Assembly: GCA_017537025.1 (NCBI GenBank) | Contig: JAFWCB010000001.1 | Span: 62,001 to 126,000, forward strand | Length of the DNA stretch: 64,000 bases | Direction of reading: 5' to 3' | Origin: Sediminibacterium sp. | Lineage (GTDB): Bacteria; Bacteroidota; Bacteroidia; Chitinophagales; Chitinophagaceae | In this document: piece after piece, positions 16,692 through 26,044 of the stretch | How positions within the stretch are numbered: position 1 is the first letter of the stretch | Layout: every line of letters starts with the position of its first letter | Notes under the pieces: model-generated | What the model was told of the DNA's origin: nothing | Seen by the model: only the letters and a program-made list of their open reading frames with translations | Databases searched by the model: none | Program-made: the position numbers and the translations under genes

Positions 16692-17246
16692 TTATTTACC
16701 TGCTGCTTTACCTGCTTTTCTTCTTAATACTTCACCTGCGTATTTCACACCTTTTCCTTTGTATGGTTCAGGCTTACGTAAGCTTCTCAATTTAGCAGCT
16801 ACGGCACCTATCAATTGCTTATCAATACCTTCTAGGAAAATTTTAGGATTCTGCCCTTTTTCAGTTGTTGTAGCAACAGTTAATTCCTTCGGAATTTCAA
16901 AAATGATATTGTGAGAATAACCTAAAGACAAATCCAAAGTATTACCTGTATTAGCAGCTTTATAACCTACCCCTACTAATTCCAATTCTTTCTTATACCC
17001 TTCCGTAACACCTTTTACCAAATTAGCCAACAATGCACGATATAAACCATGCATAGCGCGGTGACGAATCTGATCTGTTGGGCGACCTAAAATAATTTCA
17101 GTTTCCGTTACTTCTATTTTGATATCTCTATCAATAGTTTGTTTCAATTCACCTTTAGGCCCTTTAACGGTTACCGTGTTATCTGCAGAAACAGTTACTG
17201 TAACGCCTTTAGGTAATGCTACCGGTTTTTTTCCAATACGAGACAT
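16692..17246 (-). CDS. rplF: 50S ribosomal protein L6
   Basis: 184 residues built of two related domains. The start [15 protein letters not shown], the central [20 protein letters not shown] and the C-terminal [22 protein letters not shown] are family signatures. L6 lies near the factor-binding site of the 50S subunit. The order rpsH-rplF-rplR is classical. Confidence 0.97.
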   Translation of the reverse strand: MSRIGKKPVALPKGVTVTVSADNTVTVKGPKGELKQTIDRDIKIEVTETEIILGRPTDQIRHRAMHGLYRALLANLVKGVTEGYKKELELVGVGYKAANTGNTLDLSLGYSHNIIFEIPKELTVATTTEKGQNPKIFLEGIDKQLIGAVAAKLRSLRKPEPYKGKGVKYAGEVLRRKAGKAAGK

Positions 17247-17322
17247 AGTCGGTTTTTTTATTTATTCTAATATGGTTCGTGTTCAGCCACGACTAAGAGG
17301 CTTAATTGTCGAACCCGAATGA

Positions 17323-17721
17323 TTACGAAATATAGCAAAGCACCTCACCACCTACATTCTGTGCCTTTGCTTGTTTATCTGTTAATACTCCTTTTGATGT
17401 ACTCAAAATAGCCACACCTAATCCGTTGATCACACGTTTGATATCAGCAGGTTTTGCATACTGACGTAAACCCGGACGGCTCACTCTTTCTAAAGAACGG
17501 ATAGCAGGTTGTTTGGTAGAAGGATCGTACTTTAAAGCGATCTTGATCAAACCTTGTTTGTTATCGTCTTCGAATTTGTATTTCAAGATATATCCTTGAT
17601 CGTACAAAATCTCAGTCATACGCTTCTTTAGGTTAGAAGCAGGTATTTCCACCAAGCGATGACCCGCTAATTGTGCATTACGGATTCTGGTTAAGAAGTC
17701 TGCTATAGGATCAGTTACCAT
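17323..17721 (-). CDS. rpsH: 30S ribosomal protein S8
   Basis: 132 residues starting MVTDPIADFLTRIRNAQ, with KPADIKRVINGLGVAILSTSKGVLTDKQA at the end, both diagnostic of S8. In many bacteria S8 binds helix 21 of 16S rRNA and can repress the spc mRNA; I see no obvious copy of that site here. It lies between rpsN and rplF. Confidence 0.97.
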   Translation of the reverse strand: MVTDPIADFLTRIRNAQLAGHRLVEIPASNLKKRMTEILYDQGYILKYKFEDDNKQGLIKIALKYDPSTKQPAIRSLERVSRPGLRQYAKPADIKRVINGLGVAILSTSKGVLTDKQAKAQNVGGEVLCYIS

Positions 17722-17766
17722 ATTATTTTTATTAATTCAGTTCTAAATCTTGTTTCAGGGTCGGTA

Positions 17767-18036
17767 TTACCAACTCGCTTTTTTTACTCCGGGTATTTGG
17801 CCATTTAATGCCATATCGCGGAAAATCACTCTCGACAAACCAAAGTAGCGCATATAGCCTTTTGGTCGGCCTGTAAGCTGACAACGGTTTTTCAATCTTA
17901 CAGGAGAAGCGTTTTTAGGCAGTGCATCTAATGCTGCGTAATCACCTGCTGCTTTTAAAGCGGCACGTTTTTCTGCATACTGCGCAACCATTTTCTCACG
18001 CTTTCTTTGTCTGGCTTTTATTGATTCTTTTGCCAT
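17767..18036 (-). CDS. rpsN: 30S ribosomal protein S14 (long, zinc-free form)
   Basis: 89 residues with [25 protein letters not shown] and the [11 protein letters not shown] end. It lacks the four-cysteine zinc motif (only one Cys), so it is the C-minus long form. S14 assembles late in the 30S head. It is placed between rplE and rpsH, as usual. Confidence 0.97.
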   Translation of the reverse strand: MAKESIKARQRKREKMVAQYAEKRAALKAAGDYAALDALPKNASPVRLKNRCQLTGRPKGYMRYFGLSRVIFRDMALNGQIPGVKKASW

Positions 18037-18057
18037 AGTGTTGTTGATTCGTTTTTA

Positions 18058-18627
18058 TTAATCTTTCTTGGTTCCTTTAAACGGCATACCTAATTCTTTA
18101 AGCAATTCATATGCTTCTTCATTAGTATTTGCAGTTGTTACAAATGTGATATCCAATCCGGTGATCTTATTCACTTTATCGATATCGATTTCAGGGAAGA
18201 TGATTTGTTCGGTAACACCCAATGTGTAATTACCTCTTCCATCGAAAGCTTTGTCGCTGATACCTTTGAAATCACGCACACGTGGTAAGGCAACAGATAC
18301 TAGCCTATCGAGGAACTCATACATTTTCTCGCCACGTAAAGTAACACGAGCACCTATGGGCATTCCTTTACGAAGTTTGAAGTTTGAAATATCTTTTTTA
18401 GACATGGTAGGAACTGCTTTCTGACCGGTGATCATGTTCAGTTCATCCACAGCGATATCTACCAATTTTTTATCGGTAACAGCGCCGTTGACACCACGGT
18501 TAATACAAATTTTTTCGAGCTTAGGAGCTTGCATTACAGTTTTGTAAGCAAACTTCTTCATCAACGCAGGTATAACATCCTTGTTATACTTCGTTGCTAA
18601 TCTTGGTATATATTTTTCAGTACTCAT
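18058..18627 (-). CDS. rplE: 50S ribosomal protein L5
   Basis: 189 residues with the L5 signatures [44 protein letters not shown] and the [22 protein letters not shown] region. It carries 5S rRNA with L18 and touches S13 across the subunit bridge. Its start overlaps the end of rplX by one base, indicating coupled translation. Confidence 0.97.
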   Translation of the reverse strand: MSTEKYIPRLATKYNKDVIPALMKKFAYKTVMQAPKLEKICINRGVNGAVTDKKLVDIAVDELNMITGQKAVPTMSKKDISNFKLRKGMPIGARVTLRGEKMYEFLDRLVSVALPRVRDFKGISDKAFDGRGNYTLGVTEQIIFPEIDIDKVNKITGLDITFVTTANTNEEAYELLKELGMPFKGTKKD

Positions 18628-18965
18628 TATTTGATTACCTCCCCAGATTTTTTAGATACACGAATTAGTTTTCCGTTTTCACGGGTGCGCTTTACTTTGG
18701 TAGGCTCACTTTTTTTAGCATCCCAAAGCATTACATTGCTGATATTGATCGGCGCTTCTACTTTCACAATACCACCTTTGGTATTCTGTGCAGAAGGTTT
18801 TGTATGCTTGGTTACGATGTTTACGCCCTCAACAACTACACGACCTTTATCTATAATTACTTCCAACACTTTGCGGGGCTTTTTCAAATCCTTATCATCA
18901 CCGGCAATTACCACTACGGTATCCCCTTTTTTGATGCTGAATTTGGCTTTAAATCTTGTGCTCAT
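18627..18965 (-). CDS. rplX: 50S ribosomal protein L24
   Basis: 112 residues with an N-terminal KOW motif ([25 protein letters not shown]) and the [19 protein letters not shown] segment. L24 is a primary assembly initiator of the 50S subunit. It sits between rplN and rplE and overlaps rplE by one base. Confidence 0.97.
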   Translation of the reverse strand: MSTRFKAKFSIKKGDTVVVIAGDDKDLKKPRKVLEVIIDKGRVVVEGVNIVTKHTKPSAQNTKGGIVKVEAPINISNVMLWDAKKSEPTKVKRTRENGKLIRVSKKSGEVIK

Positions 18966-18988
18966 TTTATATTAGCTTTTAGCTTTTT

Positions 18989-19357
18989 TTATAATACTTC
19001 TGGTGCAAGAGAAATGATCTTCATATATCCTTTATCACGCAACTCTCTTGCTACCGGTCCGAAAATACGTGTACCACGAGGCTCATCGGCATTGTTTAAG
19101 AGTACTACCGCATTATCGTCGAAACGGATATAAGAACCATCTTTTCTACGCAACTTATTGGTGGTTCGTACAATTACCGCTTTAGAAACAGTGCCTTTTT
19201 TAACACCACCCGCAGGGATAGCATCTTTTACTGTTACTACGATTTTATCTCCGATTTTAGCATAGTCCTGTCCACTATTTCCTAGTACTTTGATACAAAG
19301 CACTTCTTTCGCTCCACTATTATCAGCTACATTTAATCTGCTTTCTTGCTGAATCAT
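18989..19357 (-). CDS. rplN: 50S ribosomal protein L14
   Basis: 122 residues starting [19 protein letters not shown] and ending [24 protein letters not shown], nearly invariant signatures. L14 makes part of a subunit bridge with 16S rRNA helix 14. It lies between rpsQ and rplX. Confidence 0.98.
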   Translation of the reverse strand: MIQQESRLNVADNSGAKEVLCIKVLGNSGQDYAKIGDKIVVTVKDAIPAGGVKKGTVSKAVIVRTTNKLRRKDGSYIRFDDNAVVLLNNADEPRGTRIFGPVARELRDKGYMKIISLAPEVL

Positions 19358-19381
19358 TTTATTTAATTTGAGATGTTAAAT

Positions 19382-19639
19382 TTATTTCGCCTTTTCCACG
19401 ATCTCTACCAGTCTCCAACGCTTCGTTTTACTAAGTGGACGAGTTTCCATGATTTTTACTACATCCCCGATCGTGCACTCTCCTTTCTCATCATGAGCAT
19501 GGAACTTCGTGGTTTTCTTTACGAATTTTCCGTAGATAGGGTGTTTTACTTTTCTTTCTACAGCAACAGTGATGGTTTTATCCATTTTATCGCTGGTAAC
19601 GATCCCTGTTCTGGTTTTACGCAAATTTCTTTCAGCCAT
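19382..19639 (-). CDS. rpsQ: 30S ribosomal protein S17
   Basis: 85 residues with [31 protein letters not shown] and the [23 protein letters not shown] end, an OB-fold protein that binds 16S rRNA early in assembly. It lies between rpmC and rplN. Confidence 0.97.
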   Translation of the reverse strand: MAERNLRKTRTGIVTSDKMDKTITVAVERKVKHPIYGKFVKKTTKFHAHDEKGECTIGDVVKIMETRPLSKTKRWRLVEIVEKAK

Positions 19640-19656
19640 TGTGTTTAATTTATGGT

Positions 19657-19872
19657 TTAGATACCCATTTCTTTTTTCTTCAACTCGGTTTGAAGGCGGG
19701 CAATATCCCGACGCAAACCACGAATGTTCATTGGATTTTCAAGCGGTGAAATCGCATGGGCAAATTCCAACTTCTTTAATCGAAGTTGATCTTCCTGGAT
19801 CTTCGCCTGCAAATCGCTAACCGTTAGGTCTTTGAGGTTTCTGTTGAATTCGTATGTTTTTTTATTAGCCAT
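19657..19872 (-). CDS. rpmC: 50S ribosomal protein L29
   Basis: 71 residues, mostly helical, with [35 protein letters not shown] and the [15 protein letters not shown] end. L29 lies by the nascent-chain exit next to L23 and helps bind the trigger factor and SRP area. It is in canonical place between rplP and rpsQ. Confidence 0.96.
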   Translation of the reverse strand: MANKKTYEFNRNLKDLTVSDLQAKIQEDQLRLKKLEFAHAISPLENPMNIRGLRRDIARLQTELKKKEMGI

Positions 19873-19890
19873 TATACTATCTTTTAAAGA

Positions 19891-20310
19891 TTATGCTTGC
19901 AAATCCCTTCTAATAATGAATTTAGTAGCGATAGGTAATTTCTGTGCAGCCAATCCCATGGCTTCTTTGGCAACCTCTTCTGTAACACCATCGCATTCAA
20001 AGATGATACGTCCTGGTTCTACCACTGCAGCCCAAAATTCAGGATTACCCTTACCTTTACCCATTCTCACTTCTGCTGGTTTACGAGTGATGATTTTATC
20101 GGGGAATATGCGAATCCACACATTACCTTCTCTTTTCATCGCACGCGTCATAGCCTGACGAGCAGATTCTATCTGACGGTTTGTTAACCAAATCGGCTCA
20201 AGTGCTTTTAAAGCGTATGAACCAAATGATATAGCAGTACCACGCTTAGCCACTTCGCGAATGCGTCCTTTCTGCTGTTTTCTATGTTTACTTCTTTTAG
20301 GCTGTAACAT
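19891..20310 (-). CDS. rplP: 50S ribosomal protein L16
   Basis: 139 residues starting [17 protein letters not shown], with [25 protein letters not shown] and [19 protein letters not shown], the L16 signature that contacts the A-site tRNA region. It lies between rpsC and rpmC. Confidence 0.98.
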   Translation of the reverse strand: MLQPKRSKHRKQQKGRIREVAKRGTAISFGSYALKALEPIWLTNRQIESARQAMTRAMKREGNVWIRIFPDKIITRKPAEVRMGKGKGNPEFWAAVVEPGRIIFECDGVTEEVAKEAMGLAAQKLPIATKFIIRRDLQA

Positions 20311-20332
20311 CTTTTAAATTTTGTTCCGTTTA

Positions 20333-21097
20333 TTAATTTCTACCTCTACCGCCACCTCTTCTATCGTCTCTTCTATCACCACCTCTTCTATCATCACCAC
20401 CTGAACGCTCTCTACGCTCGCTCATATCATTTTTACCACCTACAAAGTTGGGGTTGAGTTCGCGCTTACCAAGTACCTCTCCTTTACAGATCCATACTTT
20501 GATACCGATTTTACCGTATACTGTTTGTGCGAATACATTGGCATAATCAATATCCATACGGAAAGTATGTAATGGCGTGCGGCCTTGTTTGAATTCTTCG
20601 CTACGGGCAATTTCAGCACCACCTAAACGACCGCTTAATTTCACTTTAATACCTTCTGCACCCATACGCAAGGTAGAGGCAATAGCCATTTTAGTAGCAC
20701 GTTTAAAGTTGATGCGGTTTTCGATTTGGCGAGCAATCGTATCTCCTACAATCGTTGCATCCAATTCTGGTCTGCGGATTTCGAGGATATTGATTTGAAC
20801 ATCTTCTTTACCGGTTAATTTTTTCAACTCTTCTTTGATACGATCTACTTCATTACCACCTTTACCGATAATGATACCGGGCTTAGACGTATGAATAGTA
20901 ACGATCAATTTACCAAGTGTGCGCTCGATAACAATTTTAGCGATACCGCCTTTGCTGATACGTGCGCTTAAGTAAGTACGGATCTTATGATCTTCGATCA
21001 ATTTAGATGCGTAGTCTTTTTTGCTGCCGTACCAGTTGCTGTCCCATCCGCGGATGATGCCTAACCTGTTACCAATTGGATTTGCTTTCTGACCCAT
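20333..21097 (-). CDS. rpsC: 30S ribosomal protein S3 with Arg/Gly/Asp-rich tail
   Basis: 254 residues. There is a KH domain with [21 protein letters not shown] and the C-terminal S3 domain with [15 protein letters not shown] and [17 protein letters not shown]. The last ~30 residues are an Arg/Gly/Asp-rich, RGG-like tail ([20 protein letters not shown]), which makes the protein longer than the ~210-230 residues usual outside the phylum. S3 lines the mRNA entry tunnel and has helicase activity there. It lies between rplV and rplP. Confidence 0.97.
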   Translation of the reverse strand: MGQKANPIGNRLGIIRGWDSNWYGSKKDYASKLIEDHKIRTYLSARISKGGIAKIVIERTLGKLIVTIHTSKPGIIIGKGGNEVDRIKEELKKLTGKEDVQINILEIRRPELDATIVGDTIARQIENRINFKRATKMAIASTLRMGAEGIKVKLSGRLGGAEIARSEEFKQGRTPLHTFRMDIDYANVFAQTVYGKIGIKVWICKGEVLGKRELNPNFVGGKNDMSERRERSGGDDRRGGDRRDDRRGGGRGRN

Positions 21098-21106
21098 ATT
21101 ATGGTT

Positions 21107-21454
21107 TTACGAATTTTTTGAATCTACAATTATAGTTACGTGGTTGCTGCGTTTACGTACACGGTATCCGCGGCCTTGTGGAGCTGGGCGCATACGTTTT
21201 AAAACACGACCTCCATCTACAAAAACGGTTTTCACCACCAGGCTGCTATCAGCAGCGCTTGTACCATTATTTTTTTGCTCCCAATTGCTAATAGCACTCT
21301 TAAGGAGTTTAGCCAATGGCGTGGCATTGTGTTGTGGGTGGTGTTCTAGAATGGCTAGTGCCTTCTCTACTTCCAAACCACGGATCACATCGGCAAGCAA
21401 ACGCATCTTGCGCGGTCCTGTTGGATAATTGTTCAGTTTTGCTACTGCTTCCAT
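21107..21454 (-). CDS. rplV: 50S ribosomal protein L22
   Basis: 115 residues with [27 protein letters not shown] and the long hairpin region [30 protein letters not shown]. The hairpin lines the nascent-peptide tunnel. It lies between rpsS and rpsC. Confidence 0.97.
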   Translation of the reverse strand: MEAVAKLNNYPTGPRKMRLLADVIRGLEVEKALAILEHHPQHNATPLAKLLKSAISNWEQKNNGTSAADSSLVVKTVFVDGGRVLKRMRPAPQGRGYRVRKRSNHVTIIVDSKNS

Positions 21455-21524
21455 TTTTTATTTGTTTCTGGCTAGATTATTTTTCATCGCTATTCACAAT
21501 GAACTATAACCTATAGCCTAATTA

Positions 21525-21794
21525 TTATTTCTTAGTTCCTGCGTGTCCTCTAAAGTTTCTGGTTGGAGCAAACTCACCAAGTTTGTGACCCACCATAAAT
21601 TCAGTTACATAAACCGGTATAAATTTGTTACCATTATGAACTGCAAAAGTGTGGCCTACGAAATCAGGCGTAATAGTGCTTCTGCGGCTCCAAGTTTTGA
21701 TAACATTCTTCTTCGTTTTACCATCGTTAATGGCAACCACTTTACCTTCTAGGTTAGCGTCTACGTAAGGACCTTTTTTTATCGAACGACCCAT
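21525..21794 (-). CDS. rpsS: 30S ribosomal protein S19
   Basis: 89 residues starting [15 protein letters not shown], with [30 protein letters not shown] and [21 protein letters not shown], the standard S19 pattern. It lies in the head of the 30S subunit next to S13. It is placed between rplB and rplV; the 70-base gap to rplV holds nothing recognisable. Confidence 0.98.
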   Translation of the reverse strand: MGRSIKKGPYVDANLEGKVVAINDGKTKKNVIKTWSRRSTITPDFVGHTFAVHNGNKFIPVYVTEFMVGHKLGEFAPTRNFRGHAGTKK

Positions 21795-21838
21795 ATTGTT
21801 TTATTTATTGGTCTGAATTAGTTTATTGTTTGATTAGC

Positions 21839-22678
21839 TTATTTCGCTAATTTTTTTCCATCTCTGCGTTGAATAATTAATTTATCGCTGCCTTTTCCTT
21901 TAGTACGTGTTTTCTCTCCTTTAGCGTACTTACCGGTTCTGCTGCGTGGGTGACCACCGGAAGCTTTACCTTCACCACCACCCATCGGGTGATCTACCGG
22001 GTTCATCGCAACACCACGTACACGCGGACGAATACCTTTCCAACGATTCTTACCTGCTTTACCTGCAGTTTCCAAATTATGGTCACTATTAGAAACTACA
22101 CCCACTGTTGCATAGCAGTTGATCAATACTTTTCTTAATTCGCCTGAAGGCATTTTTAATACTGCGTATTTTTCTTCTTTATTCGCTAATTGAGCAGAAG
22201 ATCCTGCACTACGAACCAATTTACCTCCTTGGCCAGGTTGTAATTCTATATTGTGAATCATCGTACCTAAAGGCATATTCTTCATCAATAAAGCATTTCC
22301 AATCTCAGGAGCTACTTCATCACCGGCAATAACTGTTTGCCCTACCTGAATACCTTGTGGAGCAATGATATAACGCTTCTCTCCATCGGCATACTGTAGT
22401 AAAGCGATAAATGCAGTACGATTCGGATCATACTCTACGGATACTACTGTAGCTGTGATATCACGCTTATTTCTTTTAAAATCAATAATGCGATAATGCT
22501 GTTTGCTACCACCACCCATATAACGCATAGCACGACGACCCTGTGAGTTACGACCGGCTGTTTTCTTCTGTGGCTCTAATAAACTTTTTTCAGGTTTATT
22601 AGTGGTAATTTCAGCATAGGCATTTCCAATTCTCCAGCGCGTGCCGGCAGTCATTGGTTTGTATTTTTTTAGTGCCAT
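21839..22678 (-). CDS. rplB: 50S ribosomal protein L2
   Basis: 279 residues with RMGKxx-type rRNA-binding segments and the signature [20 protein letters not shown], which contains the conserved His near the peptidyl transferase centre. L2 is needed for subunit association and peptidyl transfer. It lies between rplW and rpsS. Confidence 0.98.
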   Translation of the reverse strand: MALKKYKPMTAGTRWRIGNAYAEITTNKPEKSLLEPQKKTAGRNSQGRRAMRYMGGGSKQHYRIIDFKRNKRDITATVVSVEYDPNRTAFIALLQYADGEKRYIIAPQGIQVGQTVIAGDEVAPEIGNALLMKNMPLGTMIHNIELQPGQGGKLVRSAGSSAQLANKEEKYAVLKMPSGELRKVLINCYATVGVVSNSDHNLETAGKAGKNRWKGIRPRVRGVAMNPVDHPMGGGEGKASGGHPRSRTGKYAKGEKTRTKGKGSDKLIIQRRDGKKLAK

Positions 22679-22723
22679 GTTGTGTTCTTTTTTTCTACGG
22701 AATTTTCAGCTCCGCTACTATAA

Positions 22724-23023
22724 TTAAATGTTTGCGTATAAATCGATTGTTTCTCCTTCGGCTACGGTTACAAAAGCTTTTTTGTAAGCCGATTTCATAC
22801 CTTGAATAAAACCAGCTTTGGTATAGCGAGCTTTATTTTTACCCGGAGCTACAGCAGTATTTACATCAATAACGTTTACGCCATAAAATGATTCTACCGC
22901 TTTTTTGATCTCTAGTTTATTAGCCTTACGATTTACTTTGAATGCATATCTTCTCAACTTCTCCTGCTGCGCATTTGCTTTCTCGGTTAAGATTGGCTTT
23001 ATTAAAACTTCTGATTGTCTCAT
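22724..23023 (-). CDS. rplW: 50S ribosomal protein L23
   Basis: 99 residues with VLIKPILTEKANAQQEKLRRYAFKVNRKANKLEIKKAVESFYGV, the L23 signature. L23 sits at the exit tunnel and docks trigger factor and SRP. It lies between rplD and rplB. Confidence 0.97.
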   Translation of the reverse strand: MRQSEVLIKPILTEKANAQQEKLRRYAFKVNRKANKLEIKKAVESFYGVNVIDVNTAVAPGKNKARYTKAGFIQGMKSAYKKAFVTVAEGETIDLYANI

Positions 23024-23049
23024 TGCTTGATGATTGAAACGTTATTGAA

Positions 23050-23682
23050 TTAAGCTGCCGCTTCTTCTTCTGTGAAAATTTTTGCTGTATTCTCGGTGAT
23101 CACTAATACGTCTGCATTCATGATCTCGTAAGTATTGATGTCGGCCAACAAAGTGCTAGCTACATTTGGTACATTACGTGTGCTGAGATATACATTGTCA
23201 TTATATTCAGGTAAAACAATAAGCGCTTTTTTATCAGCTACTTTTAATTTACCCATGATATCTACCAATTGCTTGGTTTTAGGCGCTTCCAAGTTAATAT
23301 CTTCTACCACTACGATAGCGCTCTCTTTTGCTTTATAGCTAAGGGCAGATATCTTCGCCAAATCCTTCACTTTACGGTTTAATTTGAAATCGTAAGCATG
23401 CGGCTTTGGTCCGAAAATAGTACCACCACCCTTATATAATGGGTTACGGATATTCCCTTTACGAGAACCACCGGTACCTTTTTGCTTATGAAGCTTACGG
23501 CTGGCACCCTGCACTTCCGCACGGGTTTTAACCTTGTGCGTACCTGAGCGGCGAGCAGCCAAATATTGTTTAACAGCCAAGTATATTACATGGTCGTTTG
23601 GTTCAATACCGAAAACCTCTTGTGGTAATTCTACCGTTCTACCGGTTTTCTCACCTTTTATATTTAAAACATCTACTTGCAT
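23050..23682 (-). CDS. rplD: 50S ribosomal protein L4
   Basis: 210 residues with KTRAEVQGASRKLHKQKGTGGSRKGNIRNPLYKGGG (the tunnel loop) and a globular domain with LVDIMGKLKVADKKALIVLPE. In enterobacteria L4 represses the S10 operon. Here the only long leader in the run is just upstream of rplC, one gene before rplD, and L4 is the natural candidate ligand (inference). Confidence 0.97.
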   Translation of the reverse strand: MQVDVLNIKGEKTGRTVELPQEVFGIEPNDHVIYLAVKQYLAARRSGTHKVKTRAEVQGASRKLHKQKGTGGSRKGNIRNPLYKGGGTIFGPKPHAYDFKLNRKVKDLAKISALSYKAKESAIVVVEDINLEAPKTKQLVDIMGKLKVADKKALIVLPEYNDNVYLSTRNVPNVASTLLADINTYEIMNADVLVITENTAKIFTEEEAAA

Positions 23683-23701
23683 GATTGTAAATTAAATGTG
23701 A

Positions 23702-24319
23702 TTACTTCTGGATTAAAACAATAGAACCGTTATGACCTGGTACAGAACCACTCACAAGGATGTAATTCTTCTCAGCAAATATTTTAACCACTTTCAAACC
23801 TTTCAATTTTACGCGATCGCCACCCATACGACCGGCCATTCTCATTCCTTTAAATACTCTGGAAGGATAAGAAGACCCACCGATAGAACCCGGAGCGCGC
23901 TGACGGTCGTGCTGACCATGAGATGCTTCACCCACACCGGAGAAACCATGACGTTTTACTACACCCTGGAAACCCTTACCCTTGGTGGTACCTACAACTT
24001 CAACACTTTCTCCTTCAGAGAAAATATCTACTGTTACCGTTTCACCTAAATTCTTTTCAATGGAATAATTACGAAACTCCTTTACAAATTTCTTAGGAGC
24101 AGTTTGTGCTTTTGAGAAGTGATTGAGTTCAGCTTTATTAGCATGCTTTTCTTTCTTATCGCCCAAAGCAAGCTGAACAGCAGTGTAACCGTCGGTTTCC
24201 TGCGTTTTGATTTGTGTTACGGTATTCGGACTAGCTTCGATGATTGTACAAGCAGTTTGCTTGCCATCCGCCGAGAAGATGCTAGTCATCCCGATTTTTT
24301 TTCCAATAATACCTTTCAT
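23702..24319 (-). CDS. rplC: 50S ribosomal protein L3
   Basis: 205 residues from the ATG at 24319 ([21 protein letters not shown]), the normal start; an upstream in-frame codon at 24343 adds eight residues that overlap a leader hairpin. [15 protein letters not shown] and [24 protein letters not shown] are L3 signatures. L3 is an early assembly protein. It is preceded by a 250-base non-coding leader that separates it from rpsJ. Confidence 0.97.
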   Translation of the reverse strand: MKGIIGKKIGMTSIFSADGKQTACTIIEASPNTVTQIKTQETDGYTAVQLALGDKKEKHANKAELNHFSKAQTAPKKFVKEFRNYSIEKNLGETVTVDIFSEGESVEVVGTTKGKGFQGVVKRHGFSGVGEASHGQHDRQRAPGSIGGSSYPSRVFKGMRMAGRMGGDRVKLKGLKVVKIFAEKNYILVSGSVPGHNGSIVLIQK

Positions 24320-24570
24320 CGTTTTGCGGTTTATGCCCCGCAAGGTTATGAGGACATCCCACCGATGAAGCGGGATTCAATCCTTGTTTCTGCCGACCTT
24401 TTCCGTTGTTTTCCCGATGTTTATTTCGAGAAGAGGAAGTACCGGAAGTAAACAAACCTCGAAGGGCCTGTTTATATGTTACCCCACTTTAGGTGGGAAT
24501 ATTTGTTTACTACTCAGAGCTGTTTTTTTCCGAGCATTCGGAATTGACAGATGAAAAATGATAAGAACTA
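24320..24570 (-). promoter_or_regulatory. Structured leader between rpsJ and rplC (candidate r-protein regulatory RNA)
   Basis: The 251 bases hold no gene but several stems on the reverse strand. TCCGA/TCGGA closes a 4-base loop (24529-24542). CCCAC/GTGGG closes a 5-base loop (24483-24497). ATCCCGC/GTGGGAT closes a 7-base loop (24356-24376). TTGCGG/CCGCAA closes an 8-base loop (24324-24343), which ends four bases before the rplC ATG. Such a long, stem-rich gap in an operon with gaps of 10-80 bases suggests an autoregulatory ribosomal leader. The ligand is unknown. Confidence 0.5.
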
Positions 24571-24876
24571 TCAGGCTTTGATCTCTACCTCCACACCTGA
24601 AGGAAGATCTAATTTACTCAACGCATCTACCGTTCTGGAAGAAGAAGTATAAATATCCATTAAACGCTTATGCGTAGCGAGTTGGAACTGTTCACGACTC
24701 TTCTTGTTTACGTGTGGTGAACGTAATACAGTGAAAATTTTCTTATGCGTAGGCAAAGGAATTGGACCTGTAACTACTGCACCTGTACTGCGCACCGTTT
24801 TAACGATCTTCTCCGCTGATTTATCAACCAGGTTATGATCGTAAGATTGTAATTTAATTCTGATTCGTTGAGACAT
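24571..24876 (-). CDS. rpsJ: 30S ribosomal protein S10 (NusE)
   Basis: 101 residues starting [25 protein letters not shown], with [33 protein letters not shown], the S10 signature. Besides its 30S role, S10 is NusE and pairs with NusB/NusG in transcription. It is the first gene of the S10 run and has a promoter-like motif 30 bases upstream. In many Bacteroidota fusA directly precedes it; here fusA is 4.9 kb away. Confidence 0.98.
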   Translation of the reverse strand: MSQRIRIKLQSYDHNLVDKSAEKIVKTVRSTGAVVTGPIPLPTHKKIFTVLRSPHVNKKSREQFQLATHKRLMDIYTSSSRTVDALSKLDLPSGVEVEIKA

Positions 24877-24906
24877 AGCCTAAACCCAATTTTTACGTTG
24901 GGGTTG

Positions 24907-24938
24907 CAAAGGTAGGTAGCTGTAGTGTAACAGACAAG
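24907..24938 (-). promoter_or_regulatory. Putative promoter of the S10-spc run
   Basis: On the reverse strand TACCTTTG (24907-24914) matches the -7 element of Bacteroidota promoters, with CTTG (24935-24938) 20 bases upstream. The predicted start lies about 25 bases before the rpsJ ATG. The same TACCTTTG occurs before rpsL, rpsA and fusA. Confidence 0.55.
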
Positions 24939-25004
24939 TTTTTTAGGTTCTATTTTAACTAATTGTGGATTTATTTTTGAAAAAAGAGATAAAAAATTAT
25001 ATTT

Positions 25005-25041
25005 AATATCGGTTAATATTTTTAAATTTGTATCCGATATT
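25005..25041. promoter_or_regulatory. Inverted repeat (AATATCGG / CCGATATT) upstream of the Fic gene
   Basis: AATATCGG at 25005-25012 and its perfect inverse CCGATATT at 25034-25041 are 21 bases apart and end six bases before the Fic ATG. The spacing (29 bases between equivalent positions) is about three helical turns. It looks like a split operator, possibly for the Fic protein itself, whose C-terminus resembles a DNA-binding domain. Confidence 0.5.
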
Positions 25042-25047
25042 AATTTT

Positions 25048-26013
25048 ATGTGGCAACTTCCGGCATACGATATGGCAAGGCTTTCTCCTTTTATTCAAAG
25101 AATAGCCGAAAAGAAACAAGCTTTAGATGCGCTAAGGCCACTTCCCGCTAGCGTGCTTTCTCGCATTGAGGAAACGATTGCTGTAGAATGGACTTACAAT
25201 AGCAATGCTATTGAGGGCAATACTATTACCCATAATGAAACCAAATTAGTGGTTGAACTCGGGATCACTGTCGGAGGAAAATCCTTACGGGAACATCTTG
25301 AGATACATAATCATCAAAAAGCTATTCAATATGTATACGGTTTAGTTAGCCAAAAAAACAGTTTACGGGCTATCGACATCCTAAAGCTGCACGAAATTGT
25401 AATGCGCAACATAGATGATGATTTTGCAGGAAGAATAAGAAATGCTGGCGTTCGTATAAGCGGTGCTAATTTTATACCCCCTGCAGCTTATAAAGCCTCT
25501 CTACTACTAGATGAATTAGTGGCTATTTCCCAAACCGAATTTAGCAACAGCCATCCGATTCTATTTGCAGCCTGGTTTCACCATCGTTTTGTATGGATAC
25601 ATCCTTTCTTTGATGGTAATGGCCGAACAGTTAGGCTGCTCATGAATCTATTACTTATGCGAGCAGGCTACCCGCCAGCTATCATTTTGAAAAATGATCG
25701 CAAAAAATATTATGATGCACTCAATGCGGCCAATAATGGTAAGTACAATAAACTATACTTGCTCTTGCTACAAGCAGTAGAAAGAAGTTTGAATATTTAC
25801 TTGCAGGGTGCACCGGGTTATGCTATAGAAGAGGAATACCGGATTATTTCCAACTTAGTAGAGGAAACACAAATGCCTTACAGCGCAGAATATGTAAGCC
25901 TCTTGGCGAGGCAGGGTAAAATAGATGCATACAAAGAGGGCCGAAACTGGCTCACCACCAAATCAGCTGTAGAGCATTATATGGAATTAAGAAGAAGGAA
26001 AAGAAAGGTGTAA
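25048..26013 (+). CDS. Fic family protein (class II, with N-terminal inhibitory motif)
   Basis: 321 residues. The catalytic Fic motif HPFFDGNGRTVR is at residues 185-196. The inhibitory (S/T)xxxE(G/N) motif is SNAIEGN at 52-58, on an N-terminal helix, so this is a self-inhibited class II Fic protein. Fic enzymes transfer AMP (or another NMP/phosphate) to a hydroxyl of a target protein. Residues ~283-315 resemble an excisionase/MerR-like helix-turn-helix, common in this subgroup. The gene is alone on the + strand between rpsJ and the DUF5777 gene. The target is unknown. Confidence 0.88.
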   Translation: MWQLPAYDMARLSPFIQRIAEKKQALDALRPLPASVLSRIEETIAVEWTYNSNAIEGNTITHNETKLVVELGITVGGKSLREHLEIHNHQKAIQYVYGLVSQKNSLRAIDILKLHEIVMRNIDDDFAGRIRNAGVRISGANFIPPAAYKASLLLDELVAISQTEFSNSHPILFAAWFHHRFVWIHPFFDGNGRTVRLLMNLLLMRAGYPPAIILKNDRKKYYDALNAANNGKYNKLYLLLLQAVERSLNIYLQGAPGYAIEEEYRIISNLVEETQMPYSAEYVSLLARQGKIDAYKEGRNWLTTKSAVEHYMELRRRKRKV

Positions 26014-26044
26014 TGGGGAGGTTGAGGGTATATAAGTTATCGGG

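Noticed and set aside
24119-24451. Open frame on the + strand across the rplC start and leader
   Set aside because: It is antisense to rplC and its leader, with no domain; a shadow frame.
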